Positions 9,273-18,511 of a DNA stretch of 64,000 nt are shown here, in pieces (within the stretch, counting starts at the first letter, position 1; each line of letters starts with the position of its first letter). Both the position numbers and the translations under genes were made by a program. Under the pieces are notes generated by a model. It ran no database searches. It was not told where the DNA came from and worked only from the letters and a program-made list of their open reading frames with translations. The stretch spans positions 3,100,001 through 3,164,000 of the forward strand of contig NZ_OY780939.1 of assembly GCF_963675975.1 (NCBI RefSeq), written 5' to 3'. The DNA comes from Halarcobacter sp. (lineage in GTDB: Bacteria > Campylobacterota > Campylobacteria > Campylobacterales > Arcobacteraceae).

Positions 9273-10613
9273 TTAAAGTAATATTCCTGCTAATACATAA
9301 ACAATAGCAATAGTTACAACACCTTGTAATAAAGTTGCTGTTGTGTAAGCTTTATATGCTGTAGCAACATCCATTTGACTAAATCTAGAAACAACCCAGA
9401 AGAAACTGTCATTTGCATGACTTACAGTCATAGCACCAGCTCCAATAGCCATAACTGTTAAGATTTTACCAATCTCACTATCTAATCCTAAACTTGCAAG
9501 AAGTGGATAGATAATAGTTGAAGTAACAACAAGTGCAGTTGTAGATGAACCTTGAGCTGATTTTAAAGCAGCTGCAATAATAAATGGAACCAAAATACCT
9601 AAACTTAGTGTTTGTAAAGTCTCACCAAGATATGTACCAATTCCACTTGCTTTTAATACAGCACCTAAAGCACCACCTGCACCTGTAATAATTAAAATTT
9701 CACCAGCATTTTTGATACCTTCTCCAATCCAACCTGATAATCTTTCTTCATCAAATTTTGGTAAAAGCATTGAAGCAAATAGTAAACCTATAAATAATGC
9801 ATTTGTAGGGTTTCCTAAGAAGATAAATAGTTTATAAAGGAAACTCTCATTTGCATCTGCAAATACAAGTTTTACAATACTTGCTAAAGCCATTAATAAA
9901 ATAGGAATAAAAATAGGAGCAAAAGATTTGAATGCACTTGGAAGCTCACCATACTTCTCAATAACTTCACTATCTTTTTCTAAGTCTACTAAAGAGTCTT
10001 CACCACTTTTATAAATTTTACCAGATCTTAATGCCCAAAAATAACCTGCCAACATTGTAATGATTGAAATAAAGAAACCGAAAATGATAACAAGCCCTAA
10101 GTTATCAACCATCAAGTTTCCAGCAGCTGCAATCGGTCCTGGTGTTGGTGGAACTAAAGTATGTGTTGCAAAAAGTCCTGTTGCCAAAGCAACACTCATT
10201 GCTACACCTGAAACTTTTAGTTGTTTTACCATTGATCTTTTTAATGCATTTAAGATAACAAAACCACTATCACAAAATACAGGAATAGATACAATATATC
10301 CAATAACTGACATTGCTAAAACTGGTCTTTTCTTACCTACAATTTTAAGAATAACATTTGCCATTTTTATTGCTGCACCACTTTTTTCAAGTATTACACC
10401 AATGATAGTACCAAGTACAATTACTATACCAATATAAGCTAGGATTCCACCAAAGCCTTTTGTTAATGTAGTTGCTATTTCAGTATAGCCCATACCAACA
10501 CTAATAGCTATCCCATATGCTGCAATAAGTAATGCAATAAAAGGGTGTAACTTCAACTTGCTAGTTGCAAGTACGATAAATACTATTGCCACTAAAAGAA
10601 TAAGTACCAACAT
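9273..10613 (-). CDS. GntP family permease (gluconate/hydroxy-acid:H+ symporter)
   Basis: A 446-residue inner-membrane protein with about 12 hydrophobic helices. GntP markers include KGFGGILAYIGIVIVLGTIIG near residues 50-70, HTLVPPTPGPIAAAGNL around 150 and SHANDSFFWVVSRFS near the C-terminus. These transporters take up gluconate, glycerate or related hydroxy acids with protons. The neighbouring hydroxyacid dehydrogenase and pyruvate oxidase suggest a C3 hydroxy-acid substrate, but this is inference from context. It is followed by a strong terminator and is probably a single-gene transcript. Confidence 0.92.
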   Translation of the reverse strand: MLVLILLVAIVFIVLATSKLKLHPFIALLIAAYGIAISVGMGYTEIATTLTKGFGGILAYIGIVIVLGTIIGVILEKSGAAIKMANVILKIVGKKRPVLAMSVIGYIVSIPVFCDSGFVILNALKRSMVKQLKVSGVAMSVALATGLFATHTLVPPTPGPIAAAGNLMVDNLGLVIIFGFFISIITMLAGYFWALRSGKIYKSGEDSLVDLEKDSEVIEKYGELPSAFKSFAPIFIPILLMALASIVKLVFADANESFLYKLFIFLGNPTNALFIGLLFASMLLPKFDEERLSGWIGEGIKNAGEILIITGAGGALGAVLKASGIGTYLGETLQTLSLGILVPFIIAAALKSAQGSSTTALVVTSTIIYPLLASLGLDSEIGKILTVMAIGAGAMTVSHANDSFFWVVSRFSQMDVATAYKAYTTATLLQGVVTIAIVYVLAGILL

Positions 10614-10739
10614 GAAAACTCCTTTTGTAATTTAGAAAGTCTTAATAAAAACTTAAAACTTTAAACTAATTAGAAAAAAGTATATCATAAAGCTTACAAA
10701 AATGTAAATGGATTTTTTGTATTTTTTTAAAAAATAATT

Positions 10740-11252
10740 TTAGATGATATTTGCTAGTAATTCATCTCGGGCAATTGTTACTTTAATAAACTCTTCATGG
10801 CTTCCCCCAACATCAGGATGAGTATATTTTGCAACCTTTCTAAAAGCCTCTTTAATTTGGCTTTCATCAAGTTTATCTTCTAAGGGTAAAGATAAAAGAG
10901 TACGATACTCTATATCAATATTTATATGTAAAGATTGTCTTTTTTTATTATAGTTTTTTATCTCTTCATAAAATCTATTTTGGCTTTGTTGTTGTTTTAT
11001 GAAAGATTCTTTTTGTAGCTTAATCCTCTCTTTATGCCAAAAATTTTGTGTCATAACCATACAAGCTTCGAAATATATCTTTCCTTTATTATAAAGTTCG
11101 TTTAGACAAAAGGGTCCTACCATCTCATATGGTGTATCTAAATATGCTATTTTATTTTCTTTGTCTACTTCTCCAATAGTTACGAAATCTTTTAGATTTA
11201 ATTTGCTGTTATATATAATAAAAGTTTCGTATAAATAACTTTCTTTTTCCAT
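10740..11252 (-). CDS. J-domain (DnaJ-like) protein
   Basis: A 170-residue protein whose last about 55 residues form a J-domain: LDESQIKEAFRKVAKYTHPDVGGSHEEF contains the invariant HPD tripeptide that stimulates the DnaK ATPase. The first about 115 residues are an unrecognised charged region, without the Gly/Phe or zinc-finger regions of DnaJ itself. It is therefore a specialised (type III) J-protein that would direct DnaK to a particular client. The ATG at 11252 is the first in frame. The client is unknown. Confidence 0.85.
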   Translation of the reverse strand: MEKESYLYETFIIYNSKLNLKDFVTIGEVDKENKIAYLDTPYEMVGPFCLNELYNKGKIYFEACMVMTQNFWHKERIKLQKESFIKQQQSQNRFYEEIKNYNKKRQSLHINIDIEYRTLLSLPLEDKLDESQIKEAFRKVAKYTHPDVGGSHEEFIKVTIARDELLANII

Positions 11253-11329
11253 GGATTAGGATACTTTCTTTTTTGTTTTTATTTTTGTGTTAATTTTTTT
11301 ATATGCAAGAAGTGTACTTATAAATTTTA

Positions 11330-11547
11330 GGAGTTGGACACTCCTTGGTATTTTGTACTCACGAGGTGAGTACGCTTTCATACTTTTTTGTTGAAAAAAG
11401 TATGGCAAAAAGCAACCAGACCGGTTGTTGAAGGCAGAAGCTTATATAATATATTATCTATATTCTCTAAAATCTATTATATAAGCTTCTGCCTTCAAAA
11501 CTTCGTAGGGTGATTTCTTTGCTACTTTCTTTTTCACAAAAGAAAGT
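11330..11547. repeat. Cluster of six consecutive hairpins in a non-coding region
   Basis: Between the J-domain gene and the HNH remnant there is no credible gene. It holds a row of perfect inverted repeats: 11330-11344 (GGAGT/ACTCC), 11355-11373 (8-bp arms), 11380-11403 (10-bp arms), 11413-11427 (5-bp arms), 11428-11498 (23-bp arms 11428-11450 and 11476-11498 around a 25-nt AT-rich loop) and 11524-11547 (10-bp arms). The largest arms contain HindIII-like AAGCTT and are separated by AT-rich DNA. It could be a composite extragenic repeat or a non-autonomous mobile element. No transposase or target duplication was found. Confidence 0.7.
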
Positions 11548-11615
11548 TGTTAAAATATATAAATTACATAAATAGTTTTTGTGTATTTAACAGTTTTAAA
11601 ATACAATCATAAATT

Positions 11616-11926
11616 TCAATTATTTTGCAATACTTTTTTTATTATTGGAGCTACAGTTTCAAAAGTTATATTATGCTCTTTACAATACTTAGAGTCCAAC
11701 CAACTACTAAGTTCTTTTTGTCCTTTACTTGCATTACAACTACAACAACATAAAGCAATATTTTCTCTTGTAATTATCTTTGCATCATTTATAATATGTT
11801 CCCAACTTGCAATAGTTTTCTTCTAAACTTTTGAAGATGTAAATTCAACACCACAATAAACACACTTTTATCTCTTTGTCGTACTTCATATTCCAAGCAC
11901 TTTGGGATATTCCAATTATTTGCCAC
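11616..11926 (-). pseudogene. Decayed HNH endonuclease
   Basis: The minus strand from a GTG at 11926 reads ANNWNIPKCLEYEVRQRDK. A 1-nt shift near 11863-11870 leads to CVYCGVEFTSSKV, then an in-frame TAG (11823-11825), then KKTIASWEHIINDAKIITR and ENIALCCCSCNASKGQKELS to a TGA at 11616-11618. The pieces form an HNH nuclease: a CxxC near the start, WEHI(I)ND with the HNH histidine, and a CxxCNxxKG second zinc knuckle. With one frameshift and one stop it is inactive unless there are sequencing errors. Its start overlaps the stop of the upstream membrane-protein gene, so both may once have been one transcript. Confidence 0.72.
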
Positions 11927-12510
11927 TATTGTAACTCTTTTAATCTATAAAATTTTAATAAATAATTATATAACCATTCTCTTTCTATTTCTGTTGCATC
12001 ATATGCTAATTCTATTCGCTCTTTACCCTTATCTAAAGTTAATCTATTTCCATTACTTGTTTCTCTTAATAAAATGGACTTTATATCTAACTCATTAAAT
12101 TCTATTTGTTTTCTTTTAAAAAATAAAGTTCTATAATTTTCTTTTTGATTTAGTATATTAAATGAAAATTTTAAAGGAGGGATACCACTATCAAATGTTA
12201 ATGATGGGTAATTTAAAAATATTTGTTCTGGTACAGTTTTTCTAAAAATTCTAAATATCATATATCCTGCAAATATTCCACCTATAGTCCATCCACCAAG
12301 CCAAAAAAATAAAAAAGTTTCTGCTTTTCCAAGCATTATTTGATTTATAGCACTTAAAAATCCCATAAACCAGCCACCCAACCAAAATAAAATAAAAATA
12401 CCAATTAAATATTTTAAAATACTATTATTTTCATAAGGTATTACAATTACGTTATTACCATATAATTTTTCTATTTTTATTTTACTATCAACAGGTATAT
12501 TTATATTCAT
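11926..12510 (-). CDS. Two-helix membrane protein of unknown function
   Basis: A 194-residue protein with two hydrophobic helices at about residues 30-60 and 68-90 (repeated FWLGGW motif in each) and charged flanks. The C-terminal half (FKRKQIEFNELDIKSILLRE...) looks like a small soluble beta-rich domain, reminiscent of PH-like bacterial domains, though this is only an impression. The stop codon overlaps the GTG start of the HNH remnant. No family is recognised. Confidence 0.65.
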   Translation of the reverse strand: MNINIPVDSKIKIEKLYGNNVIVIPYENNSILKYLIGIFILFWLGGWFMGFLSAINQIMLGKAETFLFFWLGGWTIGGIFAGYMIFRIFRKTVPEQIFLNYPSLTFDSGIPPLKFSFNILNQKENYRTLFFKRKQIEFNELDIKSILLRETSNGNRLTLDKGKERIELAYDATEIEREWLYNYLLKFYRLKELQ

Positions 12511-12625
12511 ATCAATCCAATTTTTTAATTAAAAAAATTATAATACAAAAACATTAAAAAATAAATAATATTATCAATAATTAAAAATTAATTTTATGAG
12601 TAAGATTTCAAAATGAATCAATGCG

Positions 12626-12682
12626 GAGAAAACTTTTTTCGTAGGAGCTTACTGTTGTAAGTGACTAGAAAAAAGTTTTCTC
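12626..12682. repeat. Long hairpin with 14-bp arms downstream of purH
   Basis: Perfect 14-nt inverted repeat (12626-12639 and 12669-12682, GAGAAAACTTTTTT type) around a 29-nt loop, about 45 bp beyond the purH stop on the minus strand. Runs of A and T in the arms could let it act as a terminator for purH, but the long loop is unusual, and it may be an extragenic repeat. The rest of the 12511-12724 spacer has nothing recognisable. Confidence 0.5.
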
Positions 12683-12724
12683 TAACACAGAGTTATGAAG
12701 GAAGATTGCTTAGAAAATCAATCT

Positions 12725-14257
12725 TTAGTGTAAAAAGTGTCTTTTCCCAGAGAAATATAAAGCCATACCAAATTCATTTGCAGCCTCAATAATCTCATCA
12801 TCTCTAATAGAACCACCTGGTTCAATAACACACTTAACACCTGCGGCTTCCGCTGCATCAATAGAATCTCTAAATGGGAAGAATGCTTCTGAAGCTAAAA
12901 CTGAACCAGTTACATCTAGTCCTAAATCATCTGCTTTTCTAAGTGCTGCTTTAGCTGCGTCAACTCTTGAAGTCATACCCATACCAACAGCTACCATTGC
13001 TGAGTTTTTAACATAAACAACACAGTTTGATTTTGTCAAACTTGCTACTTTATATGCGATTTCCATATCTTTTACTTCTTGTTCTGTTGCTGCTCTTTTT
13101 GATTTAAGTTCTGAGTTTTTTACCTCATCATCTTCAACTTTGTCAGCATCTTGATAAACAAATCCACCATCAACTATTTTGAAATTAAATGCATCGTTTG
13201 CCATTTCAAGTTTTGCAGTACCTTGTTTGAATAGTTTGATTCTTTTCTTTTTATTTAACTCTTCTTCAGCTTCTGCTGTAAAGTCAGCTGCAAATACAAC
13301 TTCTAAGAAGATTTCGTTCATTTTTACTGCTAAGTCTAAATCAACTACACCATTAACTGCTACAACTCCACCAAATGCAGAGATTGGGTCACATTTAAGT
13401 GCTTCTGTATAAGATTCTAAAAGTGTATCTTTGATAGCAAAACCACAAGGGTTTCCGTGTTTTACGATACAAACTGCATTGTCATCACCAAATGCTGATG
13501 CAATTTTTGCAGCTCCAGAGATATCACCCATATTGTTAAATGATGCTTCACCTTTTAAAGTGATGAATTTATTTGATAAGTGTTTATCAAACTCATATAA
13601 TGCACCTTTTTGGTGTGGGTTTTCTCCATATCTTGTATCAAATACTTTCTCACCAACGATAAATTGTTTAGCTCCCATACCGTTGTTGAATCTTTTGTTC
13701 ATATAGTTTGCAATCATAGAGTCATAAGCTGCTGTATGCTCATAAGCTTTGATCATCATATCTCTTCTGAACTCTTGAGTATTTGTTCCATTTTTTAGGT
13801 TGTTTAATACTACATCATAATCAGCAACATCAGTTACAATGATAACTGAATCATGGTTTTTAGCTGCAGATCTAACCATAGCTGGACCACCAATATCAAT
13901 GTTCTCGATAATCTCTTCAAAGTCATCTGTTTTTTCAATAGTTGCTTTGAATGGGTATAGATTAACACATACTAAATCAATACCTTCTACACCTAACTCT
14001 TTTGCTTGGTCTAAGTGTGATTGTTTATCACGTCTGTGTAAAATACCACCATGAATATATGGGTTAAGAGTTTTTACTCTACCTTCAAAACATTCTGGAA
14101 ATTTTGTTACCTCATTTGCTTCAATTACAGCTATACCTGCATCTTTTAACTTGTTGTAAGTTCCACCAGTTGAAATTATTTCATAACCTAAGGCAACAAG
14201 CTCTTTAGCAAAATTCTCTACACCGCTTTTATCACTAACACTAATTAATGCTCTCAA
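12725..14257 (-). CDS. purH: Bifunctional AICAR transformylase / IMP cyclohydrolase
   Basis: A 510-residue cytosolic enzyme that performs the last two steps of IMP synthesis: formylation of AICAR from 10-formyl-THF, then ring closure. The N-terminal IMP cyclohydrolase domain (about 1-190) begins [20 protein letters not shown] and contains [16 protein letters not shown]. The transformylase domain contains VKHGNPCG (catalytic Lys-His) and SDAFGG-like [13 protein letters not shown], and ends in FRDSIDAA...GKRHFLH. Length fits the family. It stands alone between a hairpin repeat and the divergent amt-GGDEF gene. Confidence 0.97.
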   Translation of the reverse strand: MRALISVSDKSGVENFAKELVALGYEIISTGGTYNKLKDAGIAVIEANEVTKFPECFEGRVKTLNPYIHGGILHRRDKQSHLDQAKELGVEGIDLVCVNLYPFKATIEKTDDFEEIIENIDIGGPAMVRSAAKNHDSVIIVTDVADYDVVLNNLKNGTNTQEFRRDMMIKAYEHTAAYDSMIANYMNKRFNNGMGAKQFIVGEKVFDTRYGENPHQKGALYEFDKHLSNKFITLKGEASFNNMGDISGAAKIASAFGDDNAVCIVKHGNPCGFAIKDTLLESYTEALKCDPISAFGGVVAVNGVVDLDLAVKMNEIFLEVVFAADFTAEAEEELNKKKRIKLFKQGTAKLEMANDAFNFKIVDGGFVYQDADKVEDDEVKNSELKSKRAATEQEVKDMEIAYKVASLTKSNCVVYVKNSAMVAVGMGMTSRVDAAKAALRKADDLGLDVTGSVLASEAFFPFRDSIDAAEAAGVKCVIEPGGSIRDDEIIEAANEFGMALYFSGKRHFLH

Positions 14258-14411
14258 AGTAAATCCTCTACAATCTAATTTTTTTGGGATTATACTAAAA
14301 TATTGATTAGTATTCTCTTGTTCAAAAAATTGTCTATTTTATATATAAGAAATCTATTATTTCTGTACAGTTTGTATGTTACTATATAAAAATTATTTTT
14401 GGAATTTAAGA

Positions 14412-16226
14412 ATGAGTGACATTAATTTATTATGGATTTTAATCAGTTCATTTTTAGTTTTTCTTATGCAATTTGGTTTCTCTTTAATTGAAACAGGAAC
14501 TGTAAGAACTAAAAATACCATCAATGTTGCCATGAAAAACTTAATAGATACTATTTTTAGTATTGTAGTTTTTTGGCTAATCGGATTCGGTCTTATGTTT
14601 GGTACAGATTCTTTTGGTCTAATTGGAACTGACAAATTCTTAATAGATGGAAGTAACTTAGAATTAAATGCAATTTTCTTTTTCCAAGCTATGTTTGCAG
14701 CAACTGCTATAACTATTATTTCAGGGGCAGTAGCAGAAAGAATCAAGTTTAACGGTTATATTGTTGTAGCTATTTTAGTTACTGCTTTTATTTATCCTAT
14801 TGTTGGTCACTGGGCATGGAATGAAAATGGTTGGCTAGCTCAATTAGGTTTTGTAGATTTTGCTGGTTCTACTGTTGTTCACTCACTTGGAGCTTGGGTT
14901 GGTCTTGCGGGAACTATTGTTTTAGGTCCAAGACTTGGTAAATTTAAAAATGGAAAAGTAAAATATTTTGCACCTTCAAATCATAACTTTATAGTGTTTG
15001 GTGTATTTATGTTATTTTTTGCTTGGTTTGGTTTCAACGCAGGAAGTCTTTTAGCTTTTGAGTTTCAAGTTACTTCTATATTAATGAATACTCTAATCTC
15101 AGCTGTAATGGGTGGTATTGGAGCTTGGTTTATATCTTTGGTATTTAAAGAAAAACTTGAAGTTGAGATTTTAAGTTTTGGTATTATAGCTGGGCTAGTT
15201 GGTATTACAGCTGGATGTAACTCATTAAACCTTTACGAATCAGCTTTTGTAGGTTTTATATCAACTTTTGTAATGCACTTTTCAGACCAATTTTTAACAA
15301 AAAAATTAAAAATTGATGATCCTTTAAGTGCTGTTAGTATCCATGGATTTGCAGGAGCATGGGGAACAATTGCAGTTGGTATTTTTGCAATACCAGCTGA
15401 TGGTATGTCAAGACTTGATTTTATTACAATTCAAACTATTGGTGTACTTAGCGCTTTTATTTTCTCTTTTGTTTTAGGGTTAGCACTTTTTTTACTTCTT
15501 TATAAATTAAATCTTTTAAGAGTTAGAAAGAAACATGAAGTTTTAGGTTTAAATACAAGTGAACATAATGCAAGACTTCCTTGGGTTGAAACTATTGAGA
15601 GTATTATAGGTATTATGAAAACTGGAAATGTTCAAAAGAAAGTTTATGAAGAGAGAGATACAGAAGTTGGTATTGTAGCAAGATTTTTTAATATCTTGTT
15701 AGAAAACTTAAGAGAACAAAACAGCAAACTAAGTAGTAGCAATAAAAACCTTCATAAAAAAGCTTTTTTTGATACCTTAACCAAAGTATTAAATAGAGCT
15801 GGTTTATTTGAAAGAATAAATAAAAACTTTTCATCTAAAGAGTATTGTGTAGCAATAATAGATATTGATAAATTTAAATCAATAAACGACACCTATGGGC
15901 ATGATATTGGAGATTCTGTATTAAAAGAGTTAGCAGCTTTAATCTCAAGTAAAGTTAGAACAGACGATTTATTTGCTAGATGGGGAGGTGAAGAGTTTGT
16001 ATTAATTTTAGATACAAACAATATAGCAATAGCTCAATCTATTTCTGAGAAGATTAGAAAAGAGGTGGAAAACTTCAATTTTACAAAAGTAAAAAAAATT
16101 ACTATTTCTATGGGAGTTAGCAGCTTTAGAAACAAAGAACAAGAGTTTGATGATGTATTAAAAAATGCTGATAAAGCTTTATATGAAGCCAAAGAATCTG
16201 GAAGAAACAGAGTTCATGTATTTTAA
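14412..16226 (+). CDS. Ammonium transporter fused to diguanylate cyclase (Amt-GGDEF)
   Basis: A 604-residue fusion. The first about 390 residues are an Amt/Rh channel with some 11 helices; both pore histidines are present (DFAGSTVVHS and AVSIHGFAGAWG). A linker of about 40 residues and a coiled coil lead to a GGDEF domain whose active site is GGEEF at about 525-529, so it should make cyclic di-GMP. RTDD five residues upstream is a product-inhibition I-site. It is probably a membrane sensor coupling ammonium to c-di-GMP. I prefer the ATG at 14412 (MSDINLLWIL), since the ATG at 14376 adds 12 non-Amt residues. It is not linked to glnK. Confidence 0.92.
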   Translation: MSDINLLWILISSFLVFLMQFGFSLIETGTVRTKNTINVAMKNLIDTIFSIVVFWLIGFGLMFGTDSFGLIGTDKFLIDGSNLELNAIFFFQAMFAATAITIISGAVAERIKFNGYIVVAILVTAFIYPIVGHWAWNENGWLAQLGFVDFAGSTVVHSLGAWVGLAGTIVLGPRLGKFKNGKVKYFAPSNHNFIVFGVFMLFFAWFGFNAGSLLAFEFQVTSILMNTLISAVMGGIGAWFISLVFKEKLEVEILSFGIIAGLVGITAGCNSLNLYESAFVGFISTFVMHFSDQFLTKKLKIDDPLSAVSIHGFAGAWGTIAVGIFAIPADGMSRLDFITIQTIGVLSAFIFSFVLGLALFLLLYKLNLLRVRKKHEVLGLNTSEHNARLPWVETIESIIGIMKTGNVQKKVYEERDTEVGIVARFFNILLENLREQNSKLSSSNKNLHKKAFFDTLTKVLNRAGLFERINKNFSSKEYCVAIIDIDKFKSINDTYGHDIGDSVLKELAALISSKVRTDDLFARWGGEEFVLILDTNNIAIAQSISEKIRKEVENFNFTKVKKITISMGVSSFRNKEQEFDDVLKNADKALYEAKESGRNRVHVF

Positions 16227-16247
16227 AAGAGGTTAAAAACCTCTTTT
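16225..16247. terminator. Bidirectional terminator between convergent genes
   Basis: Ten-bp perfect inverted repeat AAAAGAGGTT / AACCTCTTTT with a 3-nt loop lies exactly between the stops of the amt-GGDEF gene and the convergent nosL-like gene. A and T tracts in the arms make it an intrinsic terminator in both directions. Confidence 0.8.
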
Positions 16248-16938
16248 ATCTTCTAGATAGATATATACCTACAGCTTGTAGCTTTTTACCTTTTAAATTT
16301 CCACATAATTGATTTTTTTCAACATAAGCTTTAGCTTTTGCAGTTGAATCAAAAGTCATATCTGTTTTTTTACACATTTTAGCATAAATTTTTTCACCCA
16401 TTTTTTCCATTTTTACTTGTTTTGCTGCAATCATAGCTTTCTCTTTTTCTAAACCCTTTGCAACTATTGCATAGATTTCATCAAATGATTTAAGCTCTCC
16501 ACCATTTTCTTTTTGAAAAGCTTGGGCATCAGCTTTATTTTCAAAAGCATATTTACTAGTCATTGTCATAGTTCCAGGCTTAGAACTTCCTAAAACATAA
16601 AAAGCATCTTTTACACTAATAAATTTTAATGATTTATTATCTACAACACTCATATCTGTTAGTTTTGCACCATTTAATTCAATATCTTCAACCATACAAT
16701 GGATTGAACAATATTGTTTGTGAGTATCCCCTGCTTTTGCTGCATGGTTTGTTTTATAAAACATTGGTAAAGTCATACCACATATTGGACAGTAACTTTT
16801 TTCGTCACCCTTTTGTACTAATGTAGCTTTTTGAGCAGGTACAGCTTGGTATGCCATTTTTGGTTTTTTTATATCACTTGCATTTAATGTTATGCAAATA
16901 GCAAGTATAGAAAATAAAAACATAGCTATTTTTTTCAT
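16246..16938 (-). CDS. NosL-like periplasmic metal-binding protein
   Basis: A 230-residue exported protein with signal peptide at 1-20 and a NosL domain: YCPICGMTLP, then HKQYCSIHCMVEDI and a YVLGSSKPGTMT core. NosL binds Cu(I) and helps load the CuZ centre of nitrous oxide reductase; similar domains occur in other copper-handling systems. The C-terminal about 70 residues (GEKIYAKMC...LKGKKLQAVGIYL) look like a c-type-cytochrome-related tail without a CxxCH haem motif. It is divergent from a related double-NosL gene, with a 129-bp shared promoter region. Copper ligand role is inferred from the family. Confidence 0.85.
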   Translation of the reverse strand: MKKIAMFLFSILAICITLNASDIKKPKMAYQAVPAQKATLVQKGDEKSYCPICGMTLPMFYKTNHAAKAGDTHKQYCSIHCMVEDIELNGAKLTDMSVVDNKSLKFISVKDAFYVLGSSKPGTMTMTSKYAFENKADAQAFQKENGGELKSFDEIYAIVAKGLEKEKAMIAAKQVKMEKMGEKIYAKMCKKTDMTFDSTAKAKAYVEKNQLCGNLKGKKLQAVGIYLSRR

Positions 16939-17010
16939 ATTCTTCCCTTATTTTAATTTAGAAGAATATTATAATTAAAGAGTTAAATTAATGTTAATTT
17001 TTTATTTTAG

Positions 17011-17040
17011 ATTAACTAAAAATTAACACTTACTTGTTAA
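17011..17040. promoter_or_regulatory. Possible regulator site: 11-bp-spaced ATTAAC repeats between divergent nosL-like genes
   Basis: ATTAAC at 17011-17016 and again at 17022-17027 (11-bp period), followed by the inverted form GTTAA at 17036-17040. Direct repeats one helical turn apart are typical of OmpR/PhoB-family response regulators. Position in the shared upstream region suggests joint control of both nosL-like transcripts. The A/T-rich background makes chance possible. Confidence 0.35.
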
Positions 17041-17067
17041 TATTTAAACTTAAAATAAAGGACATTA

Positions 17068-18198
17068 ATGAAAAAAATACTCTTACTTTTATTATTTATA
17101 TCTTTCTACTTATATGCAAATCCACTTATAGTTAAAGAAACAAATGATGTAAAATATTTCCAAAGTGGTGATGAAAAATATTGGTGCCCTATTTCAGGTT
17201 TTAGTTTAAAAGAAAACTATAAAACCTCTTTTATATCAACTTTAAATAATGGAAGAAAAAGACAATATGCTTCTTTAACTTTTCTTGTAAAAGACAATGA
17301 AGAGTATGGAATTGATTTGAACAATGTACAAGTTATAGATTGGGCTTCTGAAAAATATATTGATGCAACAAAAGCTTATTTCGTAATTGGAAGTGAGGTT
17401 AAACCTTTATTGGCAAGTAAGAGTAAAATAGCTTTTAAATCTAAAGAAAATGCAAAAGATTTTATAAAACAATATGGTGGAAAAATTATTAGTTTTAATG
17501 AAGCCGTAAAATTAAGTCAAAAAGCACTGAAAGATGATTATAAAAAACAAAAAACAATAAATATAAAAAAGATATACCCAAAGGGTAAAAAAATATTTGA
17601 AAAAAGATGCTCACAAGATATAGACCCTACTGATTACTTGGAAATAAATGAATTAAAAGCAGATATAACAAACAATAATCTATGTAAAAAATTAAAAGAA
17701 TCACAACTTCAAACTGTGGCAATGTACTTATGGGATGTGAAAAGATTTGGAGATTTAGATTCTATAAAAAATAGAGTTGTAGTAGAAGAGGATGAGAAGT
17801 GTCCAGTATGTGGAATGTTTGTAGCCAAATATCCAAGATGGGCAGCACAAATAATCTATTCACATGGAAATCATGAACATAAATTTTCTTTTGATGGGGT
17901 GAAAGATTTGATGAAGTTTTATTTTGACCCAAAAAGATGGATTAGCTCAAATAATCATATGGTAAATAAAGATAATATTAAACAAATTCTTGTAACAGAT
18001 TATTATACACAAGAAGCAATTGATGGTGCAAAAGCTTATTATGTAATTGGTTCAGATGTTTATGGTCCAATGGGACACGAACTAATACCTTTTGAGAAAC
18101 TTGAAGATGCCAAAACCTTTAAAACTGACCATAGTGGTAAAATGATAATTGAATTTGATAAACTAAAAGAAGAGGAAATATATAAACTAGATGAATAA
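17068..18198 (+). CDS. Exported protein with two NosL-like domains
   Basis: A 376-residue protein with a signal peptide (MKKILLLLLFISFYLYA). The first NosL-like domain has a modified site, YWCPISGFSL (only one Cys of the usual CxxC). The second has the full ECPVCGM-type site (EKCPVCGMFVAKYPRW). Between them is a stretch (KGKKIFEKRC...LCKKLKESQLQTVAMYLW) resembling a haem-less cytochrome tail, like that of the divergent neighbour. It is the first gene of an operon with an ABC exporter-type permease and ATPase, overlapping the next gene by 8 bp. Probably receives or delivers copper in the periplasm. The loss of a Cys suggests domain 1 has a different role. Confidence 0.85.
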   Translation: MKKILLLLLFISFYLYANPLIVKETNDVKYFQSGDEKYWCPISGFSLKENYKTSFISTLNNGRKRQYASLTFLVKDNEEYGIDLNNVQVIDWASEKYIDATKAYFVIGSEVKPLLASKSKIAFKSKENAKDFIKQYGGKIISFNEAVKLSQKALKDDYKKQKTINIKKIYPKGKKIFEKRCSQDIDPTDYLEINELKADITNNNLCKKLKESQLQTVAMYLWDVKRFGDLDSIKNRVVVEEDEKCPVCGMFVAKYPRWAAQIIYSHGNHEHKFSFDGVKDLMKFYFDPKRWISSNNHMVNKDNIKQILVTDYYTQEAIDGAKAYYVIGSDVYGPMGHELIPFEKLEDAKTFKTDHSGKMIIEFDKLKEEEIYKLDE

Positions 18199-18511
18199 AA
18201 AAACTCTTTATCTATTTTCTACACTTTGTTTACTGCTTCTTTTTACTTTTGTGGAAGTTGCATATTTATCTGTAAATAAAACTTTAAATAACAAAGATAT
18301 TAAAGATAAAAATAGCTTAGTTTCTATTTTAGAACTTCCTGATTTAGCAATTTCAACAGAAGCTATGTATATACGGCATAGGACATTAAGTGATACTTTT
18401 AATATATTAAAAGAGGATCCACAGTTAAAAGAGTATTTCCCTACTACATTTGTTTATTCATACTCACATATTTTAAAAAATACACCTTCAAAGATTTTAA
18501 ATGAAAAATAA
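18191..18511 (+). CDS. Small membrane-anchored protein of the NosL/ABC operon
   Basis: A 106-residue protein with one N-terminal membrane helix or signal anchor (residues 5-27) and a periplasmic part that contains AMYIRHRTLSDTFNIL. It overlaps both neighbours (8 bp upstream, 11 bp downstream), so translation is coupled and it belongs functionally to the operon. I do not recognise the family. It lacks cysteines. Confidence 0.75.
   Translation: MNKKTLYLFSTLCLLLLFTFVEVAYLSVNKTLNNKDIKDKNSLVSILELPDLAISTEAMYIRHRTLSDTFNILKEDPQLKEYFPTTFVYSYSHILKNTPSKILNEK

Noticed and set aside
11581-11826. Plus-strand 81-codon reading frame
   Set aside because: It is the antisense of the HNH remnant and has no ribosome-binding site or family features.
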